In this document: piece by piece, positions 26,620-36,600 of the stretch
How the letters are laid out: every line of letters begins with the position of its first letter
How positions within the stretch are numbered: the stretch's first letter is position 1
Assembly: GCF_030812255.1 (NCBI RefSeq)
Contig: NZ_JAUSSH010000006.1
Location: 170,933-234,932 of the forward strand
DNA length: 64,000 bases
Direction: 5' to 3'
DNA from: Paeniglutamicibacter psychrophenolicus
Lineage (GTDB): Bacteria; Actinomycetota; Actinomycetes; Actinomycetales; Micrococcaceae
Made by a program: the position numbers and the translations under genes
The notes under the pieces: generated by a model
Database searches by the model: none
The model's input: the letters and a program-made list of their open reading frames with translations, nothing else
What the model was told of the DNA's origin: nothing

Positions 26620-26901
26620 GACCGTCAAGCCGCGAATCCGCGAAAGGCTGGCTCCACGGGCGAAGCCCCTGGAACCGGAACGAACACCGTGGTGCGGTTC
26701 CTCTCGCGGGTGACCGCCAAGAACCGGGTCGCGATCGTTGCTGCCGTAGCGGTGCCGGTCTTCGTCCTGCGGAACCGCCAGCGGGTCCGCATCGGGCTGC
26801 TGTTCCTTGACTTGAAGGCTCCGTTGTGGATTTCCCTGGGCGCGGTGCTGCCCATTGGCCGGGTCATCGGGCGCTTCTCGTTCCGCAGGCGCCAAGGCGC
26901 T
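26620..26901 (+). pseudogene. LapA/DUF1049-like membrane ORF lacking a normal start
   Basis: The frame downstream of the TetR gene reads a Pro/Lys/Thr-rich lead, a hydrophobic helix (AIVAAVAVPVFVL), RNRQRVRIGLLFLDLKAPLW and a second helix ending RFSFRRR. The order helix-RNxQxVxxxFLFxDxxxPLW-helix-RRR is that of LapA (DUF1049) proteins. Arg interrupts the second helix where these proteins have Gly or Trp, and there is no ATG; only GTG at 26689/26692 could start it. It also runs on past the usual end. Best read as a decayed copy; a short functional protein from GTG cannot be excluded. Confidence 0.4.
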
Positions 26902-26922
26902 GCCCGGGTGTTGTGCGGGCGC

Positions 26923-26976
26923 AAAAAAGCCCCGTTGGTCCGACACCTTGTGGGAAAGGCGCGTCGCGACGGGGCT
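26923..26976 (-). terminator. Rho-independent terminator
   Basis: AGCCCCGT/ACGGGGCT stem with TTTTTT after it on the minus strand, just downstream of the stop of the 127-residue membrane protein gene. Confidence 0.8.
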
Positions 26977-27000
26977 GCAAGCAGGAAGGGCGGGTCGCCC

Positions 27001-27384
27001 CTAGAACGAGGTGCCCATGAGGCCCCCGAGGGACCCCGGATCACCGTAGTTGAAAATGACCCAGCCCATTGCGCCGATGAAGGCGGTCGAGGCAACGGCC
27101 CAGATGCCGGTGAGCTTGGCCATGAACCGGATTTCCTGGCGGCTGACCGGAAGCCGGTCCGCCGTGTAGTCGCCGGCAACCTTGCCGAAACGCTCGGCGG
27201 GGGTGACCGCGGCCATGGCATTGAGGTTCACCAGGAAGTTCGAGGCGGTGTCGATACTGCCGTCGACGAGGCGGGCGCGGGTCAGGTTGTTCTTGCGGTC
27301 CTGGGTCATCTCGACGATGTTCGAGCCGTGACGTGCCAGCAAGATGTCTTCGCCCAGTGGCATTGCCTTGTGCAGCAACCGCAT
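27001..27384 (-). CDS. Hypothetical protein with C-terminal membrane helix
   Basis: 127 residues, mostly polar, with one membrane helix near the C-terminus (LTGIWAVASTAFIGAMGWVIF). No known domain recognised. The segment GDYTADRLPVSRQEIRFMAKL suggests a cytoplasmic domain anchored at the tail. The ATG follows GGGGTAGGGA directly, unusually close. A clean rho-independent terminator follows, which supports a real, single-gene transcript. Confidence 0.65.
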   Translation of the reverse strand: MRLLHKAMPLGEDILLARHGSNIVEMTQDRKNNLTRARLVDGSIDTASNFLVNLNAMAAVTPAERFGKVAGDYTADRLPVSRQEIRFMAKLTGIWAVASTAFIGAMGWVIFNYGDPGSLGGLMGTSF

Positions 27385-27629
27385 TCCCTACCCCTTTTTT
27401 CAGCTCGCGGGGAAAGAAATCAGCACCCGCCCAAGACTCGTTCGTTGTAGCACCAAGATTACGTGTGCTTTTGCGCCCGGGTGCGCTATTATGCGCTTTC
27501 GGTTGGCAAGCTCACAGGGTGTTGTGGCCTGGGCCGCGCAAAAGCCGTGGCCGGCGGCACAATGCGTCCAAACGCCCCGGACCGGACCGGCCCCCGGCGG
27601 CTCCGCTGCCGCGCGGCCAGGCGTGGACG

Positions 27630-27887
27630 ATGATCGCCACCGGTGTCGACCCGCGCTGCGTATCGGAAGAGGACCCGCAGCCGGTCCACCGGGTGGATTT
27701 CCGGGACGAAAACGGCGCAGGCGACGAGTGGCGGTTGGTCGCCGCCGACGACGTCCATGAGGCGCTCCGGTGGGCGCAGGTTCACGCGGCCGGCAGAACG
27801 GCTTCCATTTGCGCCGAATTCACCTACGTTGGACGCGGCGAAAGAACGGTGGCGCTGATCCGCTTGGCCGGGCCGGACCCGGCCTGA
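27630..27887 (+). CDS. Small hypothetical protein
   Basis: 85 residues, soluble, acidic, no Cys cluster or helix. Segments PVHRVDFRDENGAGDEWRL, VHEALRWAQVHA and GERTVALIRLAG look like a compact alpha/beta fold, and resemble small conserved proteins of Arthrobacter relatives. The start ATG is preceded by a purine-rich patch but no clear ribosome site; GTG at 27624 is an alternative. It converges with the DUF456 gene. Function unknown. Confidence 0.55.
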   Translation: MIATGVDPRCVSEEDPQPVHRVDFRDENGAGDEWRLVAADDVHEALRWAQVHAAGRTASICAEFTYVGRGERTVALIRLAGPDPA

Positions 27888-27903
27888 GCCCGGCCGCCCT
27901 GGC

Positions 27904-28404
27904 TCAGCGCGTGGTGAAGTGCACGATCACACCGATCATCCACACCGACGAGGCCATGGCCGCGCACCCGAATTCGACCAGGACGCCGATCCCCATGGCG
28001 TTGAGCGCGGATCCCGAGGCCCGCAACGCGGCGGTAAAATCCTTGCGCCGCCCGTATTCCCCCAGCACCAGCCCCAATGCGAAGCCGATGAACAGTCCCA
28101 GCACGGGAATGACGAACATGCCCACCACGGCCAGCGCGATGGCCAGGGCAATGGAGCCGCGCGGGATCTTCTGCTGCTTGAGGTTCCGGCCGGTGAGCAC
28201 CGTCGAGGCGCTCCAGCCGGCGAGCGCCAGGCCCATGCCGATCCCTGCGCACCACCAGGCGGCAGGGCTGCCCAGGATCCAGCCCCAGGCCAGCAGCGTG
28301 CCGATGGCCAACAGGCTTCCGGGAAGCACCGGAACGATGGTTCCCACGACGGCGACCGCCAGGAGCAACCCGGCAACAACGGTGGTGATGATTTGGATAT
28401 CCAC
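27904..28404 (-). CDS. DUF456 membrane protein
   Basis: 166 residues with four or five hydrophobic helices and a conserved-looking LPGSLLAIGTLLAWGW, PVLGLFIGFALGLVLGEYGRR and SGSALNAMGIGVLVEFG, the pattern of DUF456 proteins. Function is unknown in the family. The GTG start is the best fit: a CAGACT element ends seven bases before it and no ribosome site is present, as for other apparently leaderless genes here. The longer open frame upstream is antisense-like and polar. Confidence 0.75.
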   Translation of the reverse strand: MDIQIITTVVAGLLLAVAVVGTIVPVLPGSLLAIGTLLAWGWILGSPAAWWCAGIGMGLALAGWSASTVLTGRNLKQQKIPRGSIALAIALAVVGMFVIPVLGLFIGFALGLVLGEYGRRKDFTAALRASGSALNAMGIGVLVEFGCAAMASSVWMIGVIVHFTTR

Positions 28405-28472
28405 AAGTGCAAGTCTGGCATCCGCGGGGCCCGGCGCGGAGGGGCGCGCCGAACCCGGGGCAGGAAAGCGGC

Positions 28473-28661
28473 TCAGTCCTCGACGATGGCCCAGCTGCCC
28501 GCGGGCTTGTATTCGCTGTCGTAGATGTCTTCGCCGGCACCCGGATCCATGGGGTAGTTCTTGAGGTTCCCGGCCCAGTAGCGCAGCGCACGGGAGATTT
28601 CCGCCTCGGGGTCCAGCTTCATCGCCTCGGTGCCCATGTCGACTTCGAAAATGAATCTCAT
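28473..28661 (-). CDS. Small hypothetical protein
   Basis: 62-residue acidic protein (MRFIFEVDMGTEAMKLDPEAE..., ending SWAIVED). The ATG is preceded by AAGGGGAG at good distance, so translation is convincing. The composition (FEVD, DPEAEISRALRYWAGNL) suggests a soluble helix-strand fold. No family recognised. It lies just upstream of the DUF456 gene on the same strand. Confidence 0.65.
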   Translation of the reverse strand: MRFIFEVDMGTEAMKLDPEAEISRALRYWAGNLKNYPMDPGAGEDIYDSEYKPAGSWAIVED

Positions 28662-28802
28662 CTGTCCACTCCCCTTGGATCGGTGCGATACCCGCTTGGT
28701 GGCACCGCTGCCTGTGTTTTCCCATCCTAGGCGCCATATCGGCGGATGTGCCACGACGAATCGCGGGGACGAAAGTCGGCGGCGGGGAAACCAGCAGCGA
28801 AA

Positions 28803-28819
28803 GATTGTTGAACAATCTG
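28803..28819. promoter_or_regulatory. FadR-type GntR operator upstream of pxpA
   Basis: AGATTGTT-G-AACAATCT is a perfect 17-bp palindrome whose core TTGTTGAACAA fits the FadR-subfamily consensus TNGTNNNACNA. The same core occurs twice before the NRAMP gene, so the gntR at the end of this operon is the obvious candidate binder. Confidence 0.75.
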
Positions 28820-28869
28820 CGTTGATGGTGCATTCTTAACGTAACAACAACACGAGACGGGGGTCACAA

Positions 28870-29628
28870 ATGCCTTGCATCGACCTGAATTCCGACGTCG
28901 GGGAATCCTTCGGCAACCTGGTGATGGGCGACGACGCCGCCATTTTCACCTCCGTATCCTCGGCAAACGTTGCCTGCGGCTTCCACGCGGGCGACCCCAG
29001 CGTCATTGCGCAGACGTGCCGCAACGCGGTTGCCGCGGGCCTCACCATCGGCGCACACGTGGGCTACCGAGACCTGGCCGGCTTCGGCCGCCGCTTCCTG
29101 GATTGCTCCCCCACCGAACTGGCCGACGATGTGCTCTACCAGCTCGGCGCGCTCGAGGCCATGGCCCGCGCCGCCGGCTCCACCATCAAGTATGTCAAGC
29201 CGCACGGGGCCCTCTACAACGCCATCGTGCACCACGAGGGACATGCCCAGGCCGTCATCGATGCCATCCGCGCCTTCGGCTCCGATCTGCCGGTGCTGCT
29301 GTTGCCGGGTTCCCTCGCCCTGGCCAAGGCCGAGGCCGCAGGCCTGCGCCCGGTCGCCGAGGCCTTCGCCGACCGGAACTACACCCCGGCAGGCACGCTG
29401 GTCTCGCGCCTCGAGCCCAACGCGGTGCTGCACGACCCGGCAACCGTCACCGCCAACATGATCCGCCTGGCCACCGAGGGCACCATCGTCGCCATCGACG
29501 GCACGGTGATCCCGATGGACGCCGAGAGCATCTGCGTGCACGGGGACACCGCCGGGGCCGTCGCCATGGCCGCCGCGGTGCGCGCGGGCCTGGAATCCGC
29601 CGGCGTCACCATCAAGAGCTTCGCATGA
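28870..29628 (+). CDS. pxpA: 5-oxoprolinase subunit A (LamB/YcsF family)
   Basis: 252 residues of the LamB/YcsF family, now known as PxpA of the prokaryotic 5-oxoprolinase, which opens 5-oxoproline to glutamate with ATP. The start [15 protein letters not shown] and [19 protein letters not shown] and VKPHGALYN positions are the strongest family features. It is the first gene of the operon; its stop overlaps the next ATG (ATGA). The FadR-type palindrome sits about 50 bases upstream. Confidence 0.94.
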   Translation: MPCIDLNSDVGESFGNLVMGDDAAIFTSVSSANVACGFHAGDPSVIAQTCRNAVAAGLTIGAHVGYRDLAGFGRRFLDCSPTELADDVLYQLGALEAMARAAGSTIKYVKPHGALYNAIVHHEGHAQAVIDAIRAFGSDLPVLLLPGSLALAKAEAAGLRPVAEAFADRNYTPAGTLVSRLEPNAVLHDPATVTANMIRLATEGTIVAIDGTVIPMDAESICVHGDTAGAVAMAAAVRAGLESAGVTIKSFA

Positions 29629-31247
29629 GCGTGATCGCCACCCGCTTCGCCGGAACCCGGTCGGTGCTCGTGGAGCTCTCCGACCTCGACTCGGTGCTGG
29701 CCCTGGACGCACTGCTGGGGGCCAGCCCGCTGCCCGGGCAACTCGATGTGCTGGCCGCGGCAAGCACCGTGTTCATCAAGGCAGACTCCTGGGCCAATGC
29801 GCGGAAGATCGCCGCCAGCGTGCGCACCCTGGAACTCGGTGCCGCCCCGGACAACGCCGGCACCGAGGTTCAAGTGCCCGTGCACTACGACGGGGAAGAC
29901 CTCGCCGAGGTCGCGGAGCTGACCGGGCTGAGCGTCGAGGGCGTCGTCAACGCCCATTCGCAGCAGCGGTGGCGGGCGGCCTTCGGCGGCTTCGCCCCGG
30001 GCTTCGCCTACCTGCTGGGCGTGAACCAGGTGCTGAACGTTCCGCGCCGCTCCACCCCGCGCAAGGTCGTGCCCTCCGGTGCCGTCGCCCTGGCCGGGGA
30101 CTACTCGGCCGTGTACCCGCGCCAGTCCCCCGGCGGCTGGCAGCTGATCGGCCACACCGACGCCGTGCTCTGGGACCTGGACCGCGACAACCCTGCACTG
30201 ATCCGCCCGCAGGACCGGGTGCGCTTCGTCCCGAGCCGCACCAGCCTGAGGCTGGCCACGGCGCCACGTCCCGCCGCCGTCCCCGCGCCCCCCACCGGCA
30301 ATACGCTCGAAATCCTGGACCCCGGGCTGCAGTCCTTGATCCAGGACCTGGGTCGCCCCGGCTACGGCGAGCTGGGCGTGTCGGCGGCGGGCGCCGCGGA
30401 CACCGCCTCCGCCGCGCAGGCCAACCGGCTGGTGGGCAACCGCACCACCGAGGCCGTCATCGAGAACCTGCTCGGTGCCATGAGCCTGCGTGCCCACGGG
30501 GACGCCGTCATCGCGGTCTCCGGCGCCACCGCCACCATCCGCGTGGACCCGGTGGACGGGGACGAGTTCCATGAGGAGCGCGAGATCCCCATGGACACGC
30601 CCTTTGCGCTGCTTGACGGCGAGGTGCTGAGGCTGGAGCCCGGCGGCAACGGGCTGCGCAGCTACCTGGCGGTGCGCGGCGGGATCGCTGTGGCATCGGT
30701 GCTCGGCTCGCGCTCCACCGACTCGATGTCCGGCATCGGCCCGGCCGCGCTCACGGCGGGCACCCGGCTGCCGGTCGGCGCGATCCACGGGGCCCATGTG
30801 GTGGGCAATCCCGAGCCGTCCCCGCTGCCGGTTCCCGACGCCCAGGGCATCTACACGCTGCGCATCAGCGAGGGCCCCCGCGGGGACTGGTTCGGTGAAG
30901 CGGGCCTGGCACGGCTCACCGGCCAGGCCTGGACGGTCTCGGCCGAATCCAACCGCGTCGGCGTCCGGCTCGCGCTGGGACGGGACGCCGAGCCGCTGCA
31001 ACGCATCCGGACCGGCGAGCTCTCTTCCGAGGGCGTCGCCGTCGGCGCCCTGCAGGTCCCGCCCTCCGGGTTGCCGGTGCTCTTTTTGGCAGACCACCCG
31101 GTCACCGGCGGCTACCCGGTCATCGCCGGGGTCATTGCCGAGGACCTGCCCGCCGCGGCGCAGCTGCCGCCCGGGGCCAGAATCCGCTTCGAACTCGTTG
31201 ACCCCAACCCATCCGGCACCCCCACCGACGAAGGAAACCACGCATGA
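29625..31247 (+). CDS. pxpBC: 5-oxoprolinase subunits B and C fused (KipI-KipA; AHS1-AHS2)
   Basis: 540 residues. Residues about 1-210 are the KipI/PxpB (allophanate hydrolase subunit 1) domain with [13 protein letters not shown] and [16 protein letters not shown]; about 225-525 the KipA/PxpC (AHS2) domain with [19 protein letters not shown] and [17 protein letters not shown]. In most bacteria they are separate genes; fusion is natural because the two form a heterodimer. These domains are also the carboxyltransferase half of urea carboxylase. Translation is coupled on both sides (ATGA). Confidence 0.93.
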   Translation: MSVIATRFAGTRSVLVELSDLDSVLALDALLGASPLPGQLDVLAAASTVFIKADSWANARKIAASVRTLELGAAPDNAGTEVQVPVHYDGEDLAEVAELTGLSVEGVVNAHSQQRWRAAFGGFAPGFAYLLGVNQVLNVPRRSTPRKVVPSGAVALAGDYSAVYPRQSPGGWQLIGHTDAVLWDLDRDNPALIRPQDRVRFVPSRTSLRLATAPRPAAVPAPPTGNTLEILDPGLQSLIQDLGRPGYGELGVSAAGAADTASAAQANRLVGNRTTEAVIENLLGAMSLRAHGDAVIAVSGATATIRVDPVDGDEFHEEREIPMDTPFALLDGEVLRLEPGGNGLRSYLAVRGGIAVASVLGSRSTDSMSGIGPAALTAGTRLPVGAIHGAHVVGNPEPSPLPVPDAQGIYTLRISEGPRGDWFGEAGLARLTGQAWTVSAESNRVGVRLALGRDAEPLQRIRTGELSSEGVAVGALQVPPSGLPVLFLADHPVTGGYPVIAGVIAEDLPAAAQLPPGARIRFELVDPNPSGTPTDEGNHA

Positions 31248-32986
31248 AAAAAGTACTGATCGCCAACCGCGGGGAAATCGCCGTCCGCATTGCCCGCGCC
31301 TGTGCCGACGCATCCCTGGTTTCCGTGGCCGTCTATTCGGACCCCGACGCCGACGCCCTGCATGTGCGCCGCAGCGATGAGGCCTACGCCCTGAACGGCG
31401 CGGCCAGCTCCGAGACCTACCTGGACATCGACAAGATCCTGGGCGTCGCCGCCCGCTCGGGCGCCGACGCGGTGCACCCGGGCTATGGCTTCCTGGCCGA
31501 GAACGCCGACTTCGCCCAGGCGGTCATGGACGCCGGGCTGACCTGGATCGGCCCGAGCCCCGATTCGATCCGCGCACTGGGCAACAAGGTCACCGCCCGC
31601 GAGATCGCCGTGCGCGCCAACGCCCCGCTGGTGCCGGGCACCGATGGACCGGTGGCATCGGGCGCCGAGGTCCGGGCCTTCGCCGAGGAATTCGGGCTGC
31701 CCGTGGCCATCAAGGCTGCCTTCGGCGGTGGCGGGCGCGGCATCAAGATCGTGCGCAACTTCGAGGAAATCGACGATGCCTTTGACTCCGCCGTGCGCGA
31801 GGCCATTGTGGCCTTCGGCCGCGGCGAGTGCTACGTGGAACGCTTCCTGGACAAGCCCCGCCACGTCGAGGCCCAGGTGCTGGCCGACACCCACGGCAAT
31901 GTCGTGGTCGTCGGCACCCGCGACTGCTCGCTGCAGCGCCGCCACCAGAAGCTCGTCGAGGAGGCCCCCGCGCCGTTCCTAAGCGATGAGCAGCGCGCCT
32001 CCATCCATTCCTCGGCCAAGGCCATCTGTCGCGAGGCCGGCTACCACGGTGCCGGAACCGTCGAATACCTGGTGGCCCCGGACGGGCTGATCTCCTTCCT
32101 GGAGGTCAACACCCGCCTGCAGGTCGAGCACCCGATCACCGAGGAAACCACGGGCGTGGACCTGGTGGCCGAGCAGTTCCGCATCGCCTCCGGCGACGCC
32201 CTCTCGATCACGCAGGATCCGGCGCCCACGGGCCACTCCTTCGAATTCCGGCTCAACGCCGAGGACCCGGCCCGCGGCTTCCTGCCGGGCCCGGGCCGCA
32301 TCACCGGCTTCGAGGCCCCCACCGGCTCGGGCATCCGCGTCGATTCGGGCGTGCGCACCGGCTCGGTGATCCCCCCGCACTACGACTCGCTGATGGCCAA
32401 GCTGATCGTCACCGGTGCCACCCGCGCCCAGGCGCTGCGCCGTGCCAAGGTCGCCCTGGACGAGATGGTCATCGCCGGCGTTCCCTCGGTGCTGCCGTTC
32501 CACCGTGCGGTGGTGCGCAACGCCGATTTCGCCAACAACGAGCGCTACGGGGTCTACACCACGTGGATCGAGTCCGAGTTCGCCGACGAGCTGGCTTCCA
32601 GCCCGGAGATCGCCGCGGCGGAGCCGGGCTCGGCGCGCGAGACCCTCACCATCGAGGTGGACGGCAAGGCCATGAACATCGGCCTTCCGGCCTCGCTGGT
32701 GGACTCGATCCGCCACGGCGGCACCGGTGCCGCCCTCGACGCGGCAGCCGAGAACATGGAGACGGCGGCCGACGAATCGACCTTGGCCGCCCCAATGAAC
32801 GGAAACCTGGTCAAGTGGGTCGCCGAGGACGGCGCCGCCGTGGCCGAGGGCGACACCGTGGCGGTGCTCGAGGCCATGAAGATGGAATCGAACATCACCG
32901 CCCACCGGGCCGGCACGTTCGGCCGCGGAACCCAGGAACCGGGGACCGCGATCGCCCGCGGCGAAGCACTCGGGAGTATCGCTTAA
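31244..32986 (+). CDS. Biotin carboxylase with C-terminal biotin carboxyl carrier domain
   Basis: 580 residues. Biotin carboxylase (about 1-450): [21 protein letters not shown]-grasp with GGGGRG, and [15 protein letters not shown] linker follows, then a BCCP domain ending EAMKMES with biotinyl Lys at about 546. Cytoplasmic; carboxylates its own biotin with bicarbonate and ATP. No acetyl- or propionyl-type carboxyltransferase gene lies in the window; its partner is likely the adjacent PxpBC. It may also serve acyl-CoA carboxylase elsewhere. ATGA overlap with the preceding gene ties it to the 5-oxoproline operon. Confidence 0.92.
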   Translation: MKKVLIANRGEIAVRIARACADASLVSVAVYSDPDADALHVRRSDEAYALNGAASSETYLDIDKILGVAARSGADAVHPGYGFLAENADFAQAVMDAGLTWIGPSPDSIRALGNKVTAREIAVRANAPLVPGTDGPVASGAEVRAFAEEFGLPVAIKAAFGGGGRGIKIVRNFEEIDDAFDSAVREAIVAFGRGECYVERFLDKPRHVEAQVLADTHGNVVVVGTRDCSLQRRHQKLVEEAPAPFLSDEQRASIHSSAKAICREAGYHGAGTVEYLVAPDGLISFLEVNTRLQVEHPITEETTGVDLVAEQFRIASGDALSITQDPAPTGHSFEFRLNAEDPARGFLPGPGRITGFEAPTGSGIRVDSGVRTGSVIPPHYDSLMAKLIVTGATRAQALRRAKVALDEMVIAGVPSVLPFHRAVVRNADFANNERYGVYTTWIESEFADELASSPEIAAAEPGSARETLTIEVDGKAMNIGLPASLVDSIRHGGTGAALDAAAENMETAADESTLAAPMNGNLVKWVAEDGAAVAEGDTVAVLEAMKMESNITAHRAGTFGRGTQEPGTAIARGEALGSIA

Positions 32987-33027
32987 CGCTTGCGGTTTCC
33001 GCGGAAGGGTTCGATTAGATTGAAAGG

Positions 33028-33714
33028 ATGCCAGTGAACGCCTTGTTATCGTCCCTGCCCCTGGTCGAGGGGTCAACCCACGCGCACACCGGTGCGTGGG
33101 TTGCCGCGGTGTTGCGCTCACGGATCGCCGAGGGCCAGCTGCTGCCCGGCGCCAAGCTTTCCGAGCAGGCGCTCTCCAACGCCCTGGGGGTTTCGCGCAA
33201 CACCCTGCGCGAGGCCTTTGCGGTGCTTGACCGCGAGCTGGTCATCACCCGCATCCCCAACCGCGGCGTTTTCGTTTCCTCCCCCGGGCCCGAGGGCGTG
33301 CGGGAGATCTATGCGGTGCGCCGGATGATCGAGCCCGCCGCGGTGCTCTGGGGGCCGGATCTGGACGTCGCGGCCCTGGCCGCAATCATCGTGGACGCGC
33401 GTGCCGCGCTGGAGGACGGAGACATCGCCAAGATGGCCGATGCCAACCAGTGCTTCCACGAGGAACTGGTCCGGGCCACCGGCAGCGTGCACCTGCAGGA
33501 ACTCATGACCAAGGTTCTGGCGCAGATGCGCCTGGTCTTCCATGCCATGGGGGACGCCCCCGACTTCCACTCGCACTACGTGGAGCTGAACGCCTCGCTG
33601 GTCGAGCTGCTGGAAGCGGGCCAACGCGAGCAGGCCTGTGCCGCGCTGCGCGGCTACCTGGATCGCGCCGAGGCCGAGTTGCTCTCGCATCTGGGCGCCT
33701 CCGAAGAAAACTGA
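33028..33714 (+). CDS. GntR-family regulator with FCD domain (FadR subfamily)
   Basis: 228 residues. Winged HTH at about 20-80 (LRSRIAEGQLLPGAKLSEQALSN split by ALGVSRNTLREAF, then RGVFVSS), followed by an all-helical FCD ligand domain. Last gene of the pxp operon, about 40 bases after the biotin carboxylase, so likely autoregulatory. The ATG lies directly behind GAAAGG; a GTG six bases on would have better ribosome-site spacing. It is the natural candidate for binding the TTGTTSAACAA palindromes upstream of pxpA and the NRAMP gene. Confidence 0.9.
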   Translation: MPVNALLSSLPLVEGSTHAHTGAWVAAVLRSRIAEGQLLPGAKLSEQALSNALGVSRNTLREAFAVLDRELVITRIPNRGVFVSSPGPEGVREIYAVRRMIEPAAVLWGPDLDVAALAAIIVDARAALEDGDIAKMADANQCFHEELVRATGSVHLQELMTKVLAQMRLVFHAMGDAPDFHSHYVELNASLVELLEAGQREQACAALRGYLDRAEAELLSHLGASEEN

Positions 33715-33733
33715 GTCACCCCGCCGGGCGGTC

Positions 33734-34510
33734 CTACATGTTCATGGTGACCTTGGCGTCCTTGCGCAGCACCGCGACGTAGTCCTTGACCGCCGCGGCC
33801 TCCTTCTGGAGCTTGAGCTGCTGCTCGAGCTCGGGCTTCATCGTCTTGTAGCTCGGTGCCTTGGGCGCATCCTTGGTCGCGTCCTTGTCGGTGGTCGCCT
33901 GCTTCTTGAACTGGTCGAGCACCACCTGGTACGCGGCCTTGGTTTCCTTTTCGGAGGGCCGGAAATCTCCCACTTCCTTGGAGATCAACCGCTCGACCTC
34001 GAGCTGGGTCTTCAACTGCGCGCGCACCGCGTCCTCGTTCAGGCCCTGGGCATCCATGGTCGCCAGGAATTCCTTGGCATCCATGTCGTTGGACTTGGCC
34101 ACGTCCGCCAAAGCCGCGTCAAGGTCCTTGGAAGTGGCAAAGACCTTCTTTTTGGCCGCCTGCTGGATCAGCAGTTCGGTGTTCACCAGGCCTTCTGCCG
34201 TCTGCTTGCGCAATTGCCCTTGGTCGAGTTCCTGCCCGGAGAGCTGCGCCTGCTGCAGGACCTGGGCGAATTGGCCCTCATAGATCCGGGTGAAGTCGGC
34301 CTTGGTGATTTCCTCGCCGTTGACGGTGGCAACGATCTCGGGGACCCCGGCGAGGTCGGGGGTCGGGCTTGCGGCATCTGATGGTGCTGCCTCAACGGCC
34401 GCGCTGCTGGAGGCCGGAGCCGCTTCCGGTTCGGCCGTGGCACTGCACCCGGTCATGAACGACAACGAGGCAACAAGGGCCATGGAAAGAACCCACTTTT
34501 TCTGCAACAT
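33734..34510 (-). CDS. SurA-N-like lipoprotein, possible chaperone
   Basis: 258 residues: signal peptide with lipobox FMTGC, Ala/Pro-rich linker, then a SurA N-terminal-type helical domain (VATVNGEEITKADFTRIYEGQ, TAEGLVNTELLIQQAAKK) and helical C-terminal region. The peptidyl-prolyl isomerase domain of full SurA/PrsA is not seen. It likely sits on the outer face of the membrane and assists secreted proteins. Not tied to the neighbouring genes. Confidence 0.8.
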   Translation of the reverse strand: MLQKKWVLSMALVASLSFMTGCSATAEPEAAPASSSAAVEAAPSDAASPTPDLAGVPEIVATVNGEEITKADFTRIYEGQFAQVLQQAQLSGQELDQGQLRKQTAEGLVNTELLIQQAAKKKVFATSKDLDAALADVAKSNDMDAKEFLATMDAQGLNEDAVRAQLKTQLEVERLISKEVGDFRPSEKETKAAYQVVLDQFKKQATTDKDATKDAPKAPSYKTMKPELEQQLKLQKEAAAVKDYVAVLRKDAKVTMNM

Positions 34511-34718
34511 AAACTCCCAGCATTTGGATCGACCCTTGGAACACTAACAGGCGAAACAGGGCGGTCGCTGGACACCCGGTGGCGCGCTGGATGGCAGGGG
34601 CTGTTTCCAAGCATCCCGGGCCCTGCCCAACAATGAGGCAACGTTGTTGCCACCGGCCTGTCGGTTCGTGCACCGGTCGTGGACGCTGGGGCCCAGGAGG
34701 CGGACGTCAATCGCGGCG

Positions 34719-35207
34719 GTGCAGGCGGCACGCTGTGCCCGGGTGTTGCTGTCCGGAGCCTTCGGCGCGGGCCCGGTGCTGGCCGTCGCCGGGTGCGCCG
34801 CCCCCATCCACACGTCCGATCCGTGCATGCCGCCGGCCTACACCCTAGAATCCCCGGTCGCTGCCCCGGGCGAAACCCTGGGGATATCGGCGCCCGGTGC
34901 CACGTGCAACCCGGGCTACGGCAAGGATGCCCAGGTGCGCATCGAACTCGTCGACAACCAGCAGCAGGTCGTGCCCACCGAGCTGGCTCCGATGTCGGAT
35001 GACGGCGCGTTCACCCACGACCTGCGCATCCCCGGTGGAACCACGCCGGGTTCCTACGGCATCACGGCCATTCCGGATGGGCTGGATTGGTGCGACGACA
35101 CCGGCCGCGACAACCGCTTGGGCGTCGCCGACCTCGGGGTCAATGGCATGTCGGCGGCCCGTGCATCCTGTGACGTGCCCTGCGTCGGGTTCCAGGTCAC
35201 CACGTGA
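34719..35207 (+). CDS. Lipoprotein of unknown function
   Basis: About 162 residues: signal peptide with VLLSGAFGAGPVLAVAGC lipobox, then a domain with Cys pairs (ATCNPGY, LDWCDD, ASCDVPC) and an Ig-like strand pattern. The start is uncertain: GTG at 34719 follows a weak site; AGGAGG at 34695 lies 18 bases before it, and GTG at 34668 gives a longer, basic n-region. Composition is typical of secreted actinobacterial lipoproteins. No function assigned. Confidence 0.5.
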   Translation: MQAARCARVLLSGAFGAGPVLAVAGCAAPIHTSDPCMPPAYTLESPVAAPGETLGISAPGATCNPGYGKDAQVRIELVDNQQQVVPTELAPMSDDGAFTHDLRIPGGTTPGSYGITAIPDGLDWCDDTGRDNRLGVADLGVNGMSAARASCDVPCVGFQVTT

Positions 35208-35234
35208 CCGGTGGGCGAGCGGGCACCAGCTGGG

Positions 35235-36485
35235 TCATTGGGTCGATTGTTCGCGCCCATGCTCGACCGGCAGCGGTTCGACCCGCTCCAGGGCGTGGGG
35301 CAGGAACCTGCGCGAGTTCGTCCCGATGAAGGCCAGGGACACCAGGGCCAGGGCCATCATGGCGAGCATAATCCAGGCGCCGTCGATCCATTGCGCGGCC
35401 ACGGCCACGGCGGTCGGGGCGAGGAAGCCCACGTAGGCCAGCGTGTAGAAGAACCCGGTGAGCTTGCCCAGTTCGTGGGCCGCGGCCAGCCGCTGGATCT
35501 CCAGCAGCCCGCCGACCATCAGCAGCCCGTTTCCGCAGCCCAGCACCGCGGATGCCACCAGCCCCAGCGCCGGGCTCGGGACAAGGATCGCCGCCAGCAA
35601 GGCGGACAGGCCCACGAAAACGACGACGGTGCCGGTGAGCAGCGAGCGGGCCGAAACCACGGTGTCCAGTCGGCGGGCCAGCGGCTGTATCAGCACGCTG
35701 CAGCCCAGCGTGATGGCCACCGCTGCCGTGGCGTAGGCCAGCCGGCCCTCCCCCAGCCCGGGGATGATGGCGGGAACGACGGCAAATCCCGTGGTTCCAG
35801 CGGCAAACACCCACACCGCCGCAGGCGCCACCACCAGCCGGAACCGCTTGCGGGCCTCGGGATGGGCAACCCGGGCCTCCTCGCTGGAATGGCTGGCTTG
35901 TCCTGCGACACGGGTCTCCGGCAGCCTGGCCACCACGAAGAGCACCGGAACGCACAGGGCAATGTGCACCGCGTACGGGAGGATCGCCGGGGCCGGTGCA
36001 TTGTTGGCCAGCAGCCCGCCGACCACCGGGCCGAACCAGAATCCCGCGCTGGTCAACAACGAGGCGCGCCGGGCTCCCGAGCCTGCCACCGAGTGCAGGT
36101 CCCACGGAGCCTGGGACAGTTCCTTGACCCAACTGGTGGCGGCGGCCATCACCAGGCCCGTGGCGATGCCGGCCATGAGACGCCCGGCAAAGAGCGGAAG
36201 GGCCCCGAAGATCGAGCCCATCATCGCCACGTTGGCCGCCATGGACAGGGCCACGGCAAAGAGGGTGATGTGTTTGCGCCCGGTCCGGTCCGAATAGCGC
36301 CCGCCAAGCAACAACGCCGGCACCAGGCCCAGCACGTACACGCCGAGCATCGAGGTGACCATGACCTCGGAGAAGCCGTGCTCCTGCCGGTAGTACACCA
36401 GCAGGGAGACGAACTGGTTCGCGCCCCAGCCGACCATCATCAGGCTCAGTGCTGCGGGGAACCAGGGCTTGGGCGTGCGGGACAT
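35235..36485 (-). CDS. MFS transporter, paralogue of the next gene
   Basis: 416 residues with twelve helices. Starts MSRTPKPWFPAALSLMMVGWGANQF; motif A YSDRTGRKH is intact. The tandem neighbour shares this N-terminus and most other helices, so the pair arose by duplication. The ATG was chosen because the longer frame from 36548 has no ribosome site. Substrate unknown; the family is small-molecule exporters or importers. Confidence 0.85.
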   Translation of the reverse strand: MSRTPKPWFPAALSLMMVGWGANQFVSLLVYYRQEHGFSEVMVTSMLGVYVLGLVPALLLGGRYSDRTGRKHITLFAVALSMAANVAMMGSIFGALPLFAGRLMAGIATGLVMAAATSWVKELSQAPWDLHSVAGSGARRASLLTSAGFWFGPVVGGLLANNAPAPAILPYAVHIALCVPVLFVVARLPETRVAGQASHSSEEARVAHPEARKRFRLVVAPAAVWVFAAGTTGFAVVPAIIPGLGEGRLAYATAAVAITLGCSVLIQPLARRLDTVVSARSLLTGTVVVFVGLSALLAAILVPSPALGLVASAVLGCGNGLLMVGGLLEIQRLAAAHELGKLTGFFYTLAYVGFLAPTAVAVAAQWIDGAWIMLAMMALALVSLAFIGTNSRRFLPHALERVEPLPVEHGREQSTQ

Positions 36486-36600
36486 CGGGATGTGTACTCT
36501 TGGCTTTCGTTCGGCGGGGATCGGTGAAGAATTCAGGAAACCGTGCACGCCAGTGTTTCACGCCCGCCCGGCCCGGCCCGGCTTCATGACGAGCCTGCGG

